Below, piece after piece: positions 27,553 through 37,231 of a stretch of DNA of 64,000 nucleotides. The first letter of the stretch is position 1; each line of letters opens with the position of its first letter. Source of the DNA: an uncultured bacterium (GTDB lineage: Bacteria > Acidobacteriota > Aminicenantia > Aminicenantales > CALLJL01); NCBI GenBank assembly GCA_938092135.1, contig CALLJL010000008.1, positions 128,019 to 192,018 on the forward strand. The letters run 5' to 3'. A model generated the notes under the pieces. It had not been told where the DNA came from and ran no database searches. It saw nothing but the letters and a program-made list of their open reading frames with translations. The translations under genes and the position numbers were made by a program.

Positions 27553-29634
27553 ATGAATAAAAGTGAAATGAATTATAGCGAAGTAAAGTCCCTTCTTGAT
27601 CTTCTTCACCTTAAGCCATCAGAGCTTTCTCTTGATTATGTAAAAAATAAAAGCCAATTTCACCTTCATCATCTCCTAACAGAACAGAGACATCCCCTCA
27701 CCTGGAATCTCAGCCAGGTGATAAAAAAAGACCCTGAAAAAGGCATAAGACTTATTCTCAGCGTAGATGAAGATATAGCCCGTAAATTAGAGGCTATGGC
27801 TGAAGATAAAGCCATAATCAAAAAGCTTGAACAGGCAGTTCAAAGCATCATCCAGGCCATTAAAAGAGGAAACAAAATCTTCTTTTACGGTTGCGGCTCA
27901 ACTGGACGTCTTGCCAAATTCATGGAAAGCAGCCTTTGGCGGCCCTTCTGGCAAAAATTGAAAGCGAACAGCCGTTATAAATTTATTTTACCACCTCGAA
28001 TTGAAGAGAGAGTTATCGGGGAAATGACTGGTGGCGATCGTGCCCTGATCAGCGCCCTTGAAGGCTTTGAAGATCTTGAGCTGATCGGCCGCCTTCAAGT
28101 GGCGGATAGAAAAATTACCAAAGGTGATGTAGTTTTCTGTATAACCGAGGGAGGCGAAACTTCTTCAGTTATTGGAGCGATGTTGGCGGCCGCTGATCTA
28201 TGGGAAAAGGATAGAGCCAATCAGGCTAAGGCTAGAAAGCATCTTTATTTTGTTTACAATAATCCCGATCAACTCCTGAATTCCCTCGAAAGAAGTTTAA
28301 AAATCCTCACCCATCCTGGTATCACTAAGATCAATCTGACTACCGGACCTCAAGCAATCACTGGCTCGACGAGAATGCAGGCCACAACCATAGAAACTTT
28401 TGTCCTTGGCCTCATTCTCGAAAAAGTCATTTATAAAATCTTGGCAGCTCATTTGAATAAAAACGAATTAATTCAGCTTGGTTTCAGGAAAAAGGTTTCC
28501 TTTAGCCAAGAATTTTTGACCTTTGCCCGAATATTGAAATCCCTTTTTTTTCATAGCCCGAAAATAGCTTCCCTAACAAAACTGGAGGCAAAAACTTATC
28601 AAAAAGGGAAAAAGACAACCTATCTAGCCAAAAGGGCACTACTGACCGTTTTCATTGATGGAGCTGAAAGAAGCCCCACTTTTCATCTTTCTCCTCTTGA
28701 CCCCATCAATTTGAAAAACCGCCGCTGTCTTTTCCAGGTCTGGACTGAAGCCAAAAATCATCTGGAGGCCTGGCAGCGTCTTCTTGGTCGAAATTTTCGC
28801 GGCCTTGATTTTAATTTTTATCAACCCTATCTCGCTGAAAAAATCGATGATCCCTATCTTCGAGAGGTAGCCCTTCAAAGTCTCCTTAAAGCAGGTAATG
28901 ACCAGCAGGACCTTTATGATTTTTCCTTTTCCTTGAAAAATATTCAAAGACGTCCTCTCCATCGTGGCGATCTTGGCCTCATGGTTGGCTTTAACGAGGA
29001 AATAAAGGAACTTGGAAAAAAGAATTCCAGCTGGCAGGCTTTTGCTAAGCTTGCCCAGAGGAAAAAAGCTTCCCTCGCTTTACTCTTCACCGGTTCTGAA
29101 TCAGAAAAGATTTTTAAGGAGAAAATAAGATCATGTCCCTTTTTAAGCCAGGCCGAAAAAATTTATATCCCTTTGCCTCTTTCTCAAGATCCTCTAGGTT
29201 TAAGGCAACAGCTTGCCCTGAAGATAATCCTCAATGCTCATTCTACTGGCGTCATGGCAATTCTCGGTCGAGTTGTAGGCAATACCATGACGGCCGTTAA
29301 TCCGAGCAATCTTAAACTTATTGGCCGGGCAACCTATTTAATAATGAATCACATCAATGATGCTGTTACCTCTGAATTGTGGCAAAAAAAATATGGCCCT
29401 GCCAAACCGGTTAGCTATGCCGAAGCCAATGCTCTCCTTTTTGATTGTTTGGAGAGTTCTGTCTGCCAAATGAGTGAAAGGAGCGAAGTTGAACTAAGTA
29501 TTGTTCGAGCCCTTGAAGCTCTCCGACTCAAAAGATTTGTTCCCTGGGAAAGAGCCATCCGCATAATTGAGAAGCAGGGGCTTGAAGCTTATCTCTGCCG
29601 TTTTAATCCAAAACTTCGTTCCCTTCAAACATAA
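27553..29634 (+). CDS. Double-SIS-domain protein, MurQ/glucokinase-regulatory-protein-like
   Basis: A 693-aa cytoplasmic protein. The N-terminal half follows MurQ (N-acetylmuramic acid 6-phosphate etherase): LLTEQRHPLTWNLSQVI near 38-55, the SIS phosphosugar loop GCGSTGRL (115-122), LEGFEDL and TGPQAITGSTRMQATTIET. A second SIS-like domain occupies about 440-600 (RPLHRGDLGLMVGF...ALLFTGSES). MurQ is about 300 aa with one domain; two fused domains are the layout of GKRP. At the place where MurQ has DASECPPT, which carries a catalytic Glu, this protein has FMESSLWRPF, so etherase activity is doubtful, whereas the second Glu region is kept. A sugar-phosphate-sensing role is inferred. No anmK or murein-recycling gene is adjacent. 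Confidence 0.75.
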   Translation: MNKSEMNYSEVKSLLDLLHLKPSELSLDYVKNKSQFHLHHLLTEQRHPLTWNLSQVIKKDPEKGIRLILSVDEDIARKLEAMAEDKAIIKKLEQAVQSIIQAIKRGNKIFFYGCGSTGRLAKFMESSLWRPFWQKLKANSRYKFILPPRIEERVIGEMTGGDRALISALEGFEDLELIGRLQVADRKITKGDVVFCITEGGETSSVIGAMLAAADLWEKDRANQAKARKHLYFVYNNPDQLLNSLERSLKILTHPGITKINLTTGPQAITGSTRMQATTIETFVLGLILEKVIYKILAAHLNKNELIQLGFRKKVSFSQEFLTFARILKSLFFHSPKIASLTKLEAKTYQKGKKTTYLAKRALLTVFIDGAERSPTFHLSPLDPINLKNRRCLFQVWTEAKNHLEAWQRLLGRNFRGLDFNFYQPYLAEKIDDPYLREVALQSLLKAGNDQQDLYDFSFSLKNIQRRPLHRGDLGLMVGFNEEIKELGKKNSSWQAFAKLAQRKKASLALLFTGSESEKIFKEKIRSCPFLSQAEKIYIPLPLSQDPLGLRQQLALKIILNAHSTGVMAILGRVVGNTMTAVNPSNLKLIGRATYLIMNHINDAVTSELWQKKYGPAKPVSYAEANALLFDCLESSVCQMSERSEVELSIVRALEALRLKRFVPWERAIRIIEKQGLEAYLCRFNPKLRSLQT

Positions 29635-29852
29635 AATAAATTCCCATGATTGAGGAGACCTCCTTATTTACTCATGGCCCAAATTTTCAAATACTTTAAT
29701 TTGAATTCGCCAGCAGCTTTTCTAGAAACTGAGTTACAGTGGTCCCGGCATAGGTAAAGGAGCGGTAATTTAGATTAATTTTTTCTTTAAGTTATTTTTT
29801 CCTCAATTAACTTTTTACGATTAATTCTCTGATCAAAAAAGGCTAAAAATAT

Positions 29853-29881
29853 TTCATCTCAAATTGATTTATATTTATAAT
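29853..29881 (+). promoter_or_regulatory. Candidate promoter for the Ntn-hydrolase gene
   Basis: A perfect -10 TATAAT (29876-29881) lies 17 bp after a weak -35 TTCATC (29853-29858), 26 nt before the ATG at 29908. Pattern match only. Confidence 0.35.
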
Positions 29882-29907
29882 CAGAAATTAAAGTTAGGAG
29901 GTAAGAG

Positions 29908-31158
29908 ATGCTTTTTAAACTAAATGAAAAATCTAAAACTCTGGCCTCAATAATTTTGGCCCTAGCTATTTCTTTTTTGTATCCCCTTCTTCAGAAATGT
30001 GCCTTTAGTTGCACAGTGGCTGTCATTTCGGGTAAGGCAACTTTTGATGGCCGCCCCCTTCTTTGGAAAAACCGCGATGCTTCTGCGGTTGATAATAAAA
30101 TCGTTTATCTCAAAGGACCAAAATACGAATTTATTGGTCTTATCAATGCCACTGATAAAGAAGCTTCAAGTGTCTGGGCGGGGATTAATTCTGAAGGCTT
30201 CGCTATCATCAATGCGGCTTCATCTGATTTAGCTGATGATGAAAAAGGGGGAGCTGAAAATGGCCGCTTTATGCGTCGAGCCTTAGGAGAGTGTGCCAGT
30301 GTTGCTGATTTTGAGAAGCTCCTTCAGGAAACAAAGGGCCAACGTTCGGTTGCCGCTAATTTTGGAATAATCGATGCCTTTGGCCAGGCCAGTTTCTTTG
30401 AGACAAGCAAAGACAGCTTTGTTAAATTTGATGCTAATGACGTTAGGGTGGCTCCCTTTGGCTATATTGTCCGAACCAATTATGCTTTCACGGCGTCAGA
30501 AAAATTTAAAGGCGGTGGCTATATCAGATTTGAGCGCATCTCCCATTTATTTGAAAAGGCCTTGGGTGAGGGAAGACTTTCCCTTGATTTTATCCTTCAA
30601 GAAGCTTCAAGAGATCTGGTCAACGAAAAATTACATTCCTATCCTCTGACTCAGCCTCTTCCTGATGATCCTGCTAAACCCCTTTATATTAATACCAATG
30701 ACACCATAAATCGAAACTCAACGGTAGCAGTAACATTATTTCATGGAGCTTCAAGCCCGGAAAAAACCTATCTTGCCACCATGTGGGTTATTTTAGGACA
30801 GCCTATTGCCTCGGTGGCCGTACCAGTCTGGCCAGCAGCTAAGGAAATTCCATCACCCTTAACTGGACCTTCCACTTCGGCTCTTAATGATTGGGCTAAA
30901 AAAATTGTTAATTATCTTTATCCTGATAAAAGAGGCCATATGCCTCAGTATTTAAATGTGACAAGACTTCGCACCTATGGGGGTGAAGGGGTCTTGACCA
31001 AAATTTTTAAAATTGAAAATGAAGTTTTACAGAATGTTCAGGCTCGAATGATTGCCTGGGAAAAGGCAAAACCTAACCCGAAGGAAATGGCTGAATTTGC
31101 CGAGAAGATTGCTCACAGGGTCATGGAATCTCTTAGAGCCGCTTTCCCCGATTTATAG
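29908..31158 (+). CDS. Exported Ntn-hydrolase, C45/acyl-transferase-like (linear amide hydrolase)
   Basis: A 416-aa protein with a signal peptide ending at AFS, so that Cys35 (SCTVAVISGKATFDGRPLLWKNRD) becomes the N-terminal nucleophile. The GRPLLWKNRD segment and WAGINSEGFAIINAASSDL resemble the penicillin-acyl-transferase/C45 and bile-salt-hydrolase-like families, which cut or make linear amides. The natural substrate is unknown. TTAGGAGGT lies before the ATG. It converges with a symporter gene only 38 bp away. Confidence 0.82.
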   Translation: MLFKLNEKSKTLASIILALAISFLYPLLQKCAFSCTVAVISGKATFDGRPLLWKNRDASAVDNKIVYLKGPKYEFIGLINATDKEASSVWAGINSEGFAIINAASSDLADDEKGGAENGRFMRRALGECASVADFEKLLQETKGQRSVAANFGIIDAFGQASFFETSKDSFVKFDANDVRVAPFGYIVRTNYAFTASEKFKGGGYIRFERISHLFEKALGEGRLSLDFILQEASRDLVNEKLHSYPLTQPLPDDPAKPLYINTNDTINRNSTVAVTLFHGASSPEKTYLATMWVILGQPIASVAVPVWPAAKEIPSPLTGPSTSALNDWAKKIVNYLYPDKRGHMPQYLNVTRLRTYGGEGVLTKIFKIENEVLQNVQARMIAWEKAKPNPKEMAEFAEKIAHRVMESLRAAFPDL

Positions 31159-31196
31159 CGAAAAGAAATGAAATCTTTTAAATTCCAATAAATATT

Positions 31197-32951
31197 TTAT
31201 CCCCGAAAATAAAGATAAGCCCAAACAATGGCTAGAACAAGAATAACGGAAGCAATGACATCGCCCGTTCCCCAACTGGCTCTGGTTCGAAGCTTATCTT
31301 CAAGCGTTCTCGTACCATAGGTCAAACCCTGAATCTTCTTGTAATCAGGTTCCTGGGTTAAATAACTAACAATAATCATAATTAATATACAGATGATAAA
31401 AATGAAAATGCTGTAATATTGAAAATAAATATTATTGATGATCCAAAGAAAGGAACCTTCTGGATATGTAAATCCCTTAATCAGCTTAACTGGCGTATCC
31501 ACCAAAAGTCTGAAAATCCCAAGAATGAAGCCAACAACTAAGGCAGCAAGGCAGCCCTTTCCATTAAGCCGCTTCATAAAAACGCCCAAAAAGAAGACTA
31601 CAAAAATCGGCGGCGCTAAATAAGCCTGAACGCCTTGTAAATAATCATAAAGGCCTTTGCCACCCCGGATAACTGGAATCCAGGCAAGACCTATCAAAAC
31701 CATGACCGTAGTGGCCAAACGGCCAACCCACACCAACTTTTGCTGACTGGCTTTTGGATTGATCTTAGTATAGAAATCCATGGTGAAAAGGGTTGAACTG
31801 GCATTAAATACTCCAGAAAGAGAACTCATCAGGGCAGCCAGAAGGCCAGCCACCACAATTCCGCGAACCCCTAGAGGAAGGACATGAGCCACAAGAAGCG
31901 GAAAGGCTTTCTGAGCATTTTCTCGAATTAATTCGCCAGAGGGGCCAAAGAATTCCTGCTGCATAGCCATTATCTGACCGCTCTTGGCCAAAGAAAAAGC
32001 TATTATTCCAGGAATAATAAAGATAAAAACTGGAGAAAGCTTAAAAAAGGAAGCGGTTATGGCCCCACGTCTTGCCTCTCGTTCGTCCTTAGCTCCCAGG
32101 GCTCTTTGAATAATATATTGGTCGGTGCACCAGTACCAGAGACCCACAACCGGGGCACAAAAGAGCATACCAAGCCACGGATAATTATCATTGAAATACC
32201 AAGCCATGCGGCCGGCCTCTCTAACTGGTTCCCAGGTACCCTTTACCCCTTCAGGAACAAGAGGCTTCCACAGATTGAACATTTCTGAGCCCGCGATGGA
32301 CCTTAACTCGCTCCAGCCACCAAGAGCCTTCAAGCCAAAAACTGTTACTAAAACTCCACCAAGAATCAGAATAATTGTTTGGACTGCTTCAGTATAAGCT
32401 ACAGCTCGCAGACCACCGAGAATGGTGTAAATTCCAGTAACAACAATAACCAGAATAGACCCAATCCAGAAGCTATCAAGCCCAAGGAAATGAACCTCAG
32501 GAAAAAGGACACTAAAAACGACACCTCCGGCATAAATTCCCACCGCAATTTTCGTCAGGATGTAAGCAACAAGAGAAATAACAGAAAGAAATGTCCTTGA
32601 TCCGGGCGAGAATCTCTTTTCCAGGAATTCCGGCATAGTGAAGATTTTTGCTCTCATGTAGAAAGGCACCATTACCCAAGCTAAAACCAGAAGGCACCAG
32701 GCATGAAGCTCATAATGGGCCATGGCTACGCCATCAGTAGCACCTGAGCCAGCCAAGCCAACAAGATGTTCCGACCCAATATTGGAGGAAAATATTGAGG
32801 CTCCCACAATGAACCAGCCTAAATGTCGACCGGCCAGAAAATAGTCAGTGGAAGTCTTCTGGCTCTTTTTAATGGCCACCCAGGAAAGAAAGGCAATAAG
32901 GAAAAAGTACAAAGCCACTATTATCCAGTCAAGCCTACTTAATGCGGTCAT
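31197..32951 (-). CDS. Na+/solute symporter (SSS family, SGLT-like)
   Basis: A 584-aa inner-membrane transporter with about 14 helices. DYFLAGRHLGWFIVGASIFSSNIGSEHLVGLAGSG (about 36-70) is the classic SGLT N-terminal region including the Na+-site helix, and RALGAKDEREARRGA and LMSSLSGVFNASSTLFTMDFY follow. The length, EHLVGLAGSGA and the C-terminal extension point to the sugar-transporting (SGLT) branch rather than the proline or pantothenate branches. Substrate remains inferred. GAGGAA precedes the ATG. It is divergent from a second, more distant SSS gene across 274 bp. Confidence 0.88.
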   Translation of the reverse strand: MTALSRLDWIIVALYFFLIAFLSWVAIKKSQKTSTDYFLAGRHLGWFIVGASIFSSNIGSEHLVGLAGSGATDGVAMAHYELHAWCLLVLAWVMVPFYMRAKIFTMPEFLEKRFSPGSRTFLSVISLVAYILTKIAVGIYAGGVVFSVLFPEVHFLGLDSFWIGSILVIVVTGIYTILGGLRAVAYTEAVQTIILILGGVLVTVFGLKALGGWSELRSIAGSEMFNLWKPLVPEGVKGTWEPVREAGRMAWYFNDNYPWLGMLFCAPVVGLWYWCTDQYIIQRALGAKDEREARRGAITASFFKLSPVFIFIIPGIIAFSLAKSGQIMAMQQEFFGPSGELIRENAQKAFPLLVAHVLPLGVRGIVVAGLLAALMSSLSGVFNASSTLFTMDFYTKINPKASQQKLVWVGRLATTVMVLIGLAWIPVIRGGKGLYDYLQGVQAYLAPPIFVVFFLGVFMKRLNGKGCLAALVVGFILGIFRLLVDTPVKLIKGFTYPEGSFLWIINNIYFQYYSIFIFIICILIMIIVSYLTQEPDYKKIQGLTYGTRTLEDKLRTRASWGTGDVIASVILVLAIVWAYLYFRG

Positions 32952-33225
32952 TTCTTTTCCTCATAATTTTTTTATTTTAAATTAAAATTTAAGTTATCAA
33001 AGGATTTTTTAAATTTTCAAGATTTTATTTTTCAAAAATCAATCCCTAAGTTGCTCAAAATCCATATCTCAGGCTAACCATAACTATCATCTAAAATAAT
33101 TAAGCCGTTTAAATAAAAATTTAGGGAACCAAGTTATTGGTCAGCCTAACTATCTTGTTATGTTAAATTACCTGTTGGCTAAATTATTTGCTCAATATTT
33201 TTGATTGAAATAGAATGGGAAACTA

Positions 33226-34770
33226 ATGAGTGGCTTTACCCTTTTAGATTTTTTTATTGTCATCTTTTATCTTATCGGAGTAGCCATCGCCGGCCTCGTT
33301 CTAGCCGGAAAACAGAAATCCTCCCAAGACTATTTTCTTGGGGCCCACCAAGTCCCATGGCCGGCCATTATGTTCTCCATAGTAGCCACTGAAACAAGTG
33401 CTCTGACAGTGATCAGCGTTCCAGCAGTTGCCTATGCTAATAATCTTTCCTTTCTTCAAATTACTTTCGGCTATTTTCTTGGACGCATTCTGGTCGCCCT
33501 TTTTCTTCTCCCCCGTTATTTCCGCCATCATCTTGAAACCGCCTATGCCTTTATTGGTCAGAGATTTGGTTTTGGGATTCGCCGGGTTGCGGGCTTGACT
33601 TTCATGTTAACTCGCCTTTTAGGTGATGGAGTGAGGATCTTTGCCTGCGCTATTCCTGTGGCCATGATCTTCAAATTTTTTGGCCTTAAAGCTTCTCCTT
33701 TCCTTATTTATGCCGCTTCTATTTTTGTCGTTTCCATCGTTACTCTAATTTATACTTATCTTGGCGGCATAAGAGCAGTTATCTGGACGGATACAATTCA
33801 GCTTGGTCTTTACCTCGTTGGAGCTTTTCTGGCCATAATTTTAATTGCGACTCGTCTTCCCCAAGGAATCGCCTCAGCTTGGGCTTTTTTATCTAAAAGC
33901 GAAAAACTTCGCCTCTTTTATTTCGGTTCAAGCTTGAATTTTAAAGAATTTATCGCTGAGCCCTATACTTTTTTCATTGCCCTTGTCGGTGGCGCCTTTT
34001 TCTCCATTGCTTCCCATGGAACTGATCAGCTTATTGTCCAGCGTTTACTGGCCACAAGAAAACTCGCCGCTAGCCAGAAGGCCCTCGTTGGAAGTGGCCT
34101 CTTCATTATTTTTCAATTCGCCCTGTTTCTTTTTGTCGGTCTTTTTCTCTTTGCTTTTTATCAGGGCCAGCGTCCTATGGATCTCGGTCTAGCCACGGCC
34201 GATGAAATCTTTATTAAATTTATTGTGGAAGAAATGCCACCGGGCATGTCCGGTCTGCTTATTGCAGCCATCTTGGCCGCGGCTATGAGCACGCTCGCTT
34301 CGGCCATTAATTCCCTGGCCTCCTCTACTTTTTACGACCTCAAACTGATTAAGATAAAAGGGGAAGCCCATTCTGAAATTAGGGCGCTTCGACTTTCGCG
34401 CCTTTTTTCCCTTTTTTGGGGAGTTATAATTCTAATCTCAGCTCTTTTCTTCGCCCATCTTCAGCTTAATTCTCCGGGAAAAAGACCTGCAGTCGTTGAA
34501 CTTGGTTTGGGCATCGCTTCCTATACCTACGGCGGACTTCTTGGTCTCTTTTTCCTTGGCCTTTTAGACCAAAAAGCAAGCAAAAAGGGGGCTTATGCTG
34601 GCTTTTTTACCGGCCTCATAACTTTGCTCTTTCTTGTTCGGGGACCAATTCAAGCTTGGCTCCCTGGAGAAGGAATAAGTTTGGCCTGGCCCCTTTATGT
34701 GGTTGTTGGGGCCGCTATCGTCGTTATTATCGGAAAAGTTAGTTCGAGCTTTAAAATAAAAAAGGAATAA
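33226..34770 (+). CDS. Na+/solute symporter (SSS family)
   Basis: A 514-aa inner-membrane transporter with about 13 helices. SSQDYFLGAHQVPWPAIMFSIVATETSALTVISVPA (about 31-65) is the N-terminal core; GTDQLIVQRLLATR and AILAAAMSTLASAINSLASST are further SSS hallmarks, the last carrying the small hydroxyl residues that bind Na+. It differs clearly from its divergent neighbour, for example lacking the SGLT C-terminal extension, so the two likely carry different solutes. Sialic acid, nucleoside or amino acid are all possible. It converges with era. Confidence 0.88.
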   Translation: MSGFTLLDFFIVIFYLIGVAIAGLVLAGKQKSSQDYFLGAHQVPWPAIMFSIVATETSALTVISVPAVAYANNLSFLQITFGYFLGRILVALFLLPRYFRHHLETAYAFIGQRFGFGIRRVAGLTFMLTRLLGDGVRIFACAIPVAMIFKFFGLKASPFLIYAASIFVVSIVTLIYTYLGGIRAVIWTDTIQLGLYLVGAFLAIILIATRLPQGIASAWAFLSKSEKLRLFYFGSSLNFKEFIAEPYTFFIALVGGAFFSIASHGTDQLIVQRLLATRKLAASQKALVGSGLFIIFQFALFLFVGLFLFAFYQGQRPMDLGLATADEIFIKFIVEEMPPGMSGLLIAAILAAAMSTLASAINSLASSTFYDLKLIKIKGEAHSEIRALRLSRLFSLFWGVIILISALFFAHLQLNSPGKRPAVVELGLGIASYTYGGLLGLFFLGLLDQKASKKGAYAGFFTGLITLLFLVRGPIQAWLPGEGISLAWPLYVVVGAAIVVIIGKVSSSFKIKKE

Positions 34771-34823
34771 AAGTATTATTCTTTAAAGGATTAAAGCAAC
34801 TTCTTTGATCAGTTTAGTTAGTT

Positions 34824-35744
34824 CTATCTGTGGCTGAGCAATTTATAACCGAGCCTTTTTAAATAGGCTGGATTGTTCCGCCAGTTTTTGAGCACTTTTA
34901 CCCTCAGTTCAAGATAGATTTTCCGACCACTCATGGCCTCAATTTCTCGGCGGGCAGTTATGCCTATCTTCTTGATCATCTGTCCTCCTTCGCCGATAAT
35001 AATACCTTTCTGTGACTCCTTCTCAACGAAAATAGTGGCCGCGATATAAGCGCCGCTTTCTCCTCTTTCTTTATATTCATCGATGCGAACGGCGACAGCA
35101 TGGGGAACTTCTTGATGGACATGATGAAGAACAGCCTCTCGAATTAAATCAGCGGCAATATCCCTTTCATAAAGGTCCGTTAATTGATCTTCGGGAAACT
35201 CTGGTGGATGAACCGGAAGCAAAGCAACAATAGTCTCGACAAGCTCATCACGGCCATCACCTCGGGTAGCTGAAAGAAGAATTAATTTAGCTTCTGGAAA
35301 AAGCCGCGAAAAAAGGGCTTTTCTTGTTTCCAGCATTTCCGTGGTAATTAAATCGACCTTGTTTAGGGCCATAATAACAGGAGGGAGCGGGGTTATAGAG
35401 CGGAGAAAATTGGCAACCTTTTGGTCTTCTTCATCGGGATTTGAGGAAATATCTACAATCCAGAGGACAACATCTACCCCCTCACAGGAGGCTTCGGCTT
35501 CCTGATTTAAAAACTCACCTAGCTTATGGCGAGGGATATGTAACCCAGGAGTATCCACAAAAATAATTTGAAAGTTTTCCCTGGTTAAAATGCCTAATTG
35601 GCGACGCCGGGTTGTCTGAGGCTTTGGGGAGACAGCGGCAATCTTCTGGCCTACCAAACTATTAATCAAAGTTGATTTGCCCACGTTGGGCTTGCCCAAA
35701 ACGGCGACAAAGCCACACTTAAATTCTTCTTTCTCTTCTTTCAA
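34824..35744 (-). CDS. era: GTPase Era
   Basis: A 306-aa ribosome-assembly GTPase that binds the 3' end of 16S rRNA. G1 is GKPNVGKST, G2 lies in SPKPQTTRRRQLGI, G3 is DTPGLH, G4 is NKVD and G5 is SATRGDG; the C-terminal KH domain contains KGIIIGEGGQMIKKIGITARREIE split over about 240-265. Length and motif order fit Era. The start is TTG at 35744, with AAAGGA 8 nt upstream and no alternative start before the G1 motif. It stands alone, without rnc or recO next to it. Confidence 0.95.
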   Translation of the reverse strand: MKEEKEEFKCGFVAVLGKPNVGKSTLINSLVGQKIAAVSPKPQTTRRRQLGILTRENFQIIFVDTPGLHIPRHKLGEFLNQEAEASCEGVDVVLWIVDISSNPDEEDQKVANFLRSITPLPPVIMALNKVDLITTEMLETRKALFSRLFPEAKLILLSATRGDGRDELVETIVALLPVHPPEFPEDQLTDLYERDIAADLIREAVLHHVHQEVPHAVAVRIDEYKERGESGAYIAATIFVEKESQKGIIIGEGGQMIKKIGITARREIEAMSGRKIYLELRVKVLKNWRNNPAYLKRLGYKLLSHR

Positions 35745-35939
35745 TTCTCAATTCCTTTCCTTATTTCAGGGAGCTTTTTAAGCTAAAATAAGCCTAAAAA
35801 TATTATTATAATTGAATTAAAAATTAAACTCTGAAAAGAGATCAGTTTTTTCAACAGGTATTTCTTGGGGCTTAAACCAACGAATTTTCCCTTCAAAAAA
35901 CAAACATTTTGTAATAAGATTAAATCAAAAGGAAAGAAC

Positions 35940-36968
35940 GTGGCTCAACGAGAAGCTCCCTTGCCGCCTGTAATTGCTGAGTCTTCTTTTATTTCCCCCC
36001 GTGAAGAAAGACTTCTTTTCCGGCTTTATGAACCTGAGGAAAGGTTTTTATCCCTCGATTTTTTGCGAGGCGGGGCTATCTTTTTTATGGTGCTTCTTAA
36101 TGCCCTTTATTTCTACGAAGCTGTTCCTCCCTGGCTAAAACATGATCCCGATGATGGTCTCACCTTACCTGACATTGGAGTTCCTATTTTCCTTTTTGCC
36201 CTTGGGGTGGCCTACCGAATTTCCTTCGAGAGATGGCTCAAAAAGGCAGGTTTTCAAAAAGCCATTGTTCATTTCGTTCTTCGTTATCTTGTTCTTTGGG
36301 CTTTTGGCTTTTTTGGCGAGTTAATGGTTTTCGGCCATTTTACCTGGGGTGTTCTGGCAGCCATTGGGGCAGTAGGCCTCTATTGTCTTCCCTTTCTTTT
36401 TCTTCCCCCGTCAGCCCGACTCATTCTATCTTTTTTGCTTCTCCTGGCTTATCAGGGAGCTATTGCCGCTGGAATACCAGTTTACTTTATTCAGGATGGC
36501 CTCGGAGGCCCCTTGGCTACTTTCGCCTGGGGCTTTGTAGTTATTTTGGCCTCAAACTGCAGCACCTGGATTAAAGAAAGGTCTATCCAGAAAAAGATGC
36601 TTTTGCCCTTGGCAGCTGGAATCGCCCTTGTAGCTCTGGGATTACTACTTGCCTCTTTCCTCCCCTTCAATAAGCATAAAGTTTCACTTTCCTACATTAT
36701 TTTTACAACTGGACTGAGTTTAATTATTTTTCTCTTCTCTTTCATCCTCATTGATATCTGGAAAATCAAGGTTCCGGTTTTCATTATCCTGGGCAAAAAT
36801 CCTTTAATCATTTATATGCTTAGCGGTGTCCTCACCTTAGGATTAAAGGCGATCACTCCTCTTAATGCTTCTTTAACTATAATTTTTATCGAGAGCTTTA
36901 TTATCTTGATGATTAATTACGCCATCGCTTCGCTTCTGGCTCACCTGAAAATCTCTCTGAGGGTATAA
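35940..36968 (+). CDS. HGSNAT-like membrane acyltransferase (DUF1624/DUF5009 type)
   Basis: About 342 aa with eight to ten helices. The opening EERFLSLDFLRGGAIFFMVLLN is the family signature of heparan-alpha-glucosaminide N-acetyltransferase-like proteins; an invariant His or Asp-rich loop (WLKHDPDDGLTLPDIGVPIFLFALG) follows. Members move acetyl groups across the membrane to sugars. The longest frame begins at a TTG at 35865, but GTG 35940 has AAAGGAAAG at the right distance, so I prefer it. It may modify a glycan made by the neighbouring sugar genes, but they are 263 bp away and this link is inference. Confidence 0.75.
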   Translation: MAQREAPLPPVIAESSFISPREERLLFRLYEPEERFLSLDFLRGGAIFFMVLLNALYFYEAVPPWLKHDPDDGLTLPDIGVPIFLFALGVAYRISFERWLKKAGFQKAIVHFVLRYLVLWAFGFFGELMVFGHFTWGVLAAIGAVGLYCLPFLFLPPSARLILSFLLLLAYQGAIAAGIPVYFIQDGLGGPLATFAWGFVVILASNCSTWIKERSIQKKMLLPLAAGIALVALGLLLASFLPFNKHKVSLSYIIFTTGLSLIIFLFSFILIDIWKIKVPVFIILGKNPLIIYMLSGVLTLGLKAITPLNASLTIIFIESFIILMINYAIASLLAHLKISLRV

Positions 36969-37231
36969 GTTTCTTCTTTTTGCCTTATTCCTTTATTTAA
37001 ATTAAAATATCGTTAGTTGGAATACATTACTAATAATTTATCCCGGCATTCTATGGAAGCAGTGGCCAGGTATAAAATTAAAAACAGGAAAAATATTAAG
37101 TCAGATTGTCATTGGCAAATTATGTCCACCGAAAGGAGTAACCAAAAAAAAGGAACTTAAAATAAGGATCTTTTTTATATAAAAAGCTTGCCTTTCCATA
37201 AAAAATGAATTTATATTTAACCGCTTAGAAA

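Noticed and set aside
36969-37231. 34-codon frame starting near 37053
   Set aside because: No start signal, no recognisable family, in AT-rich sequence.
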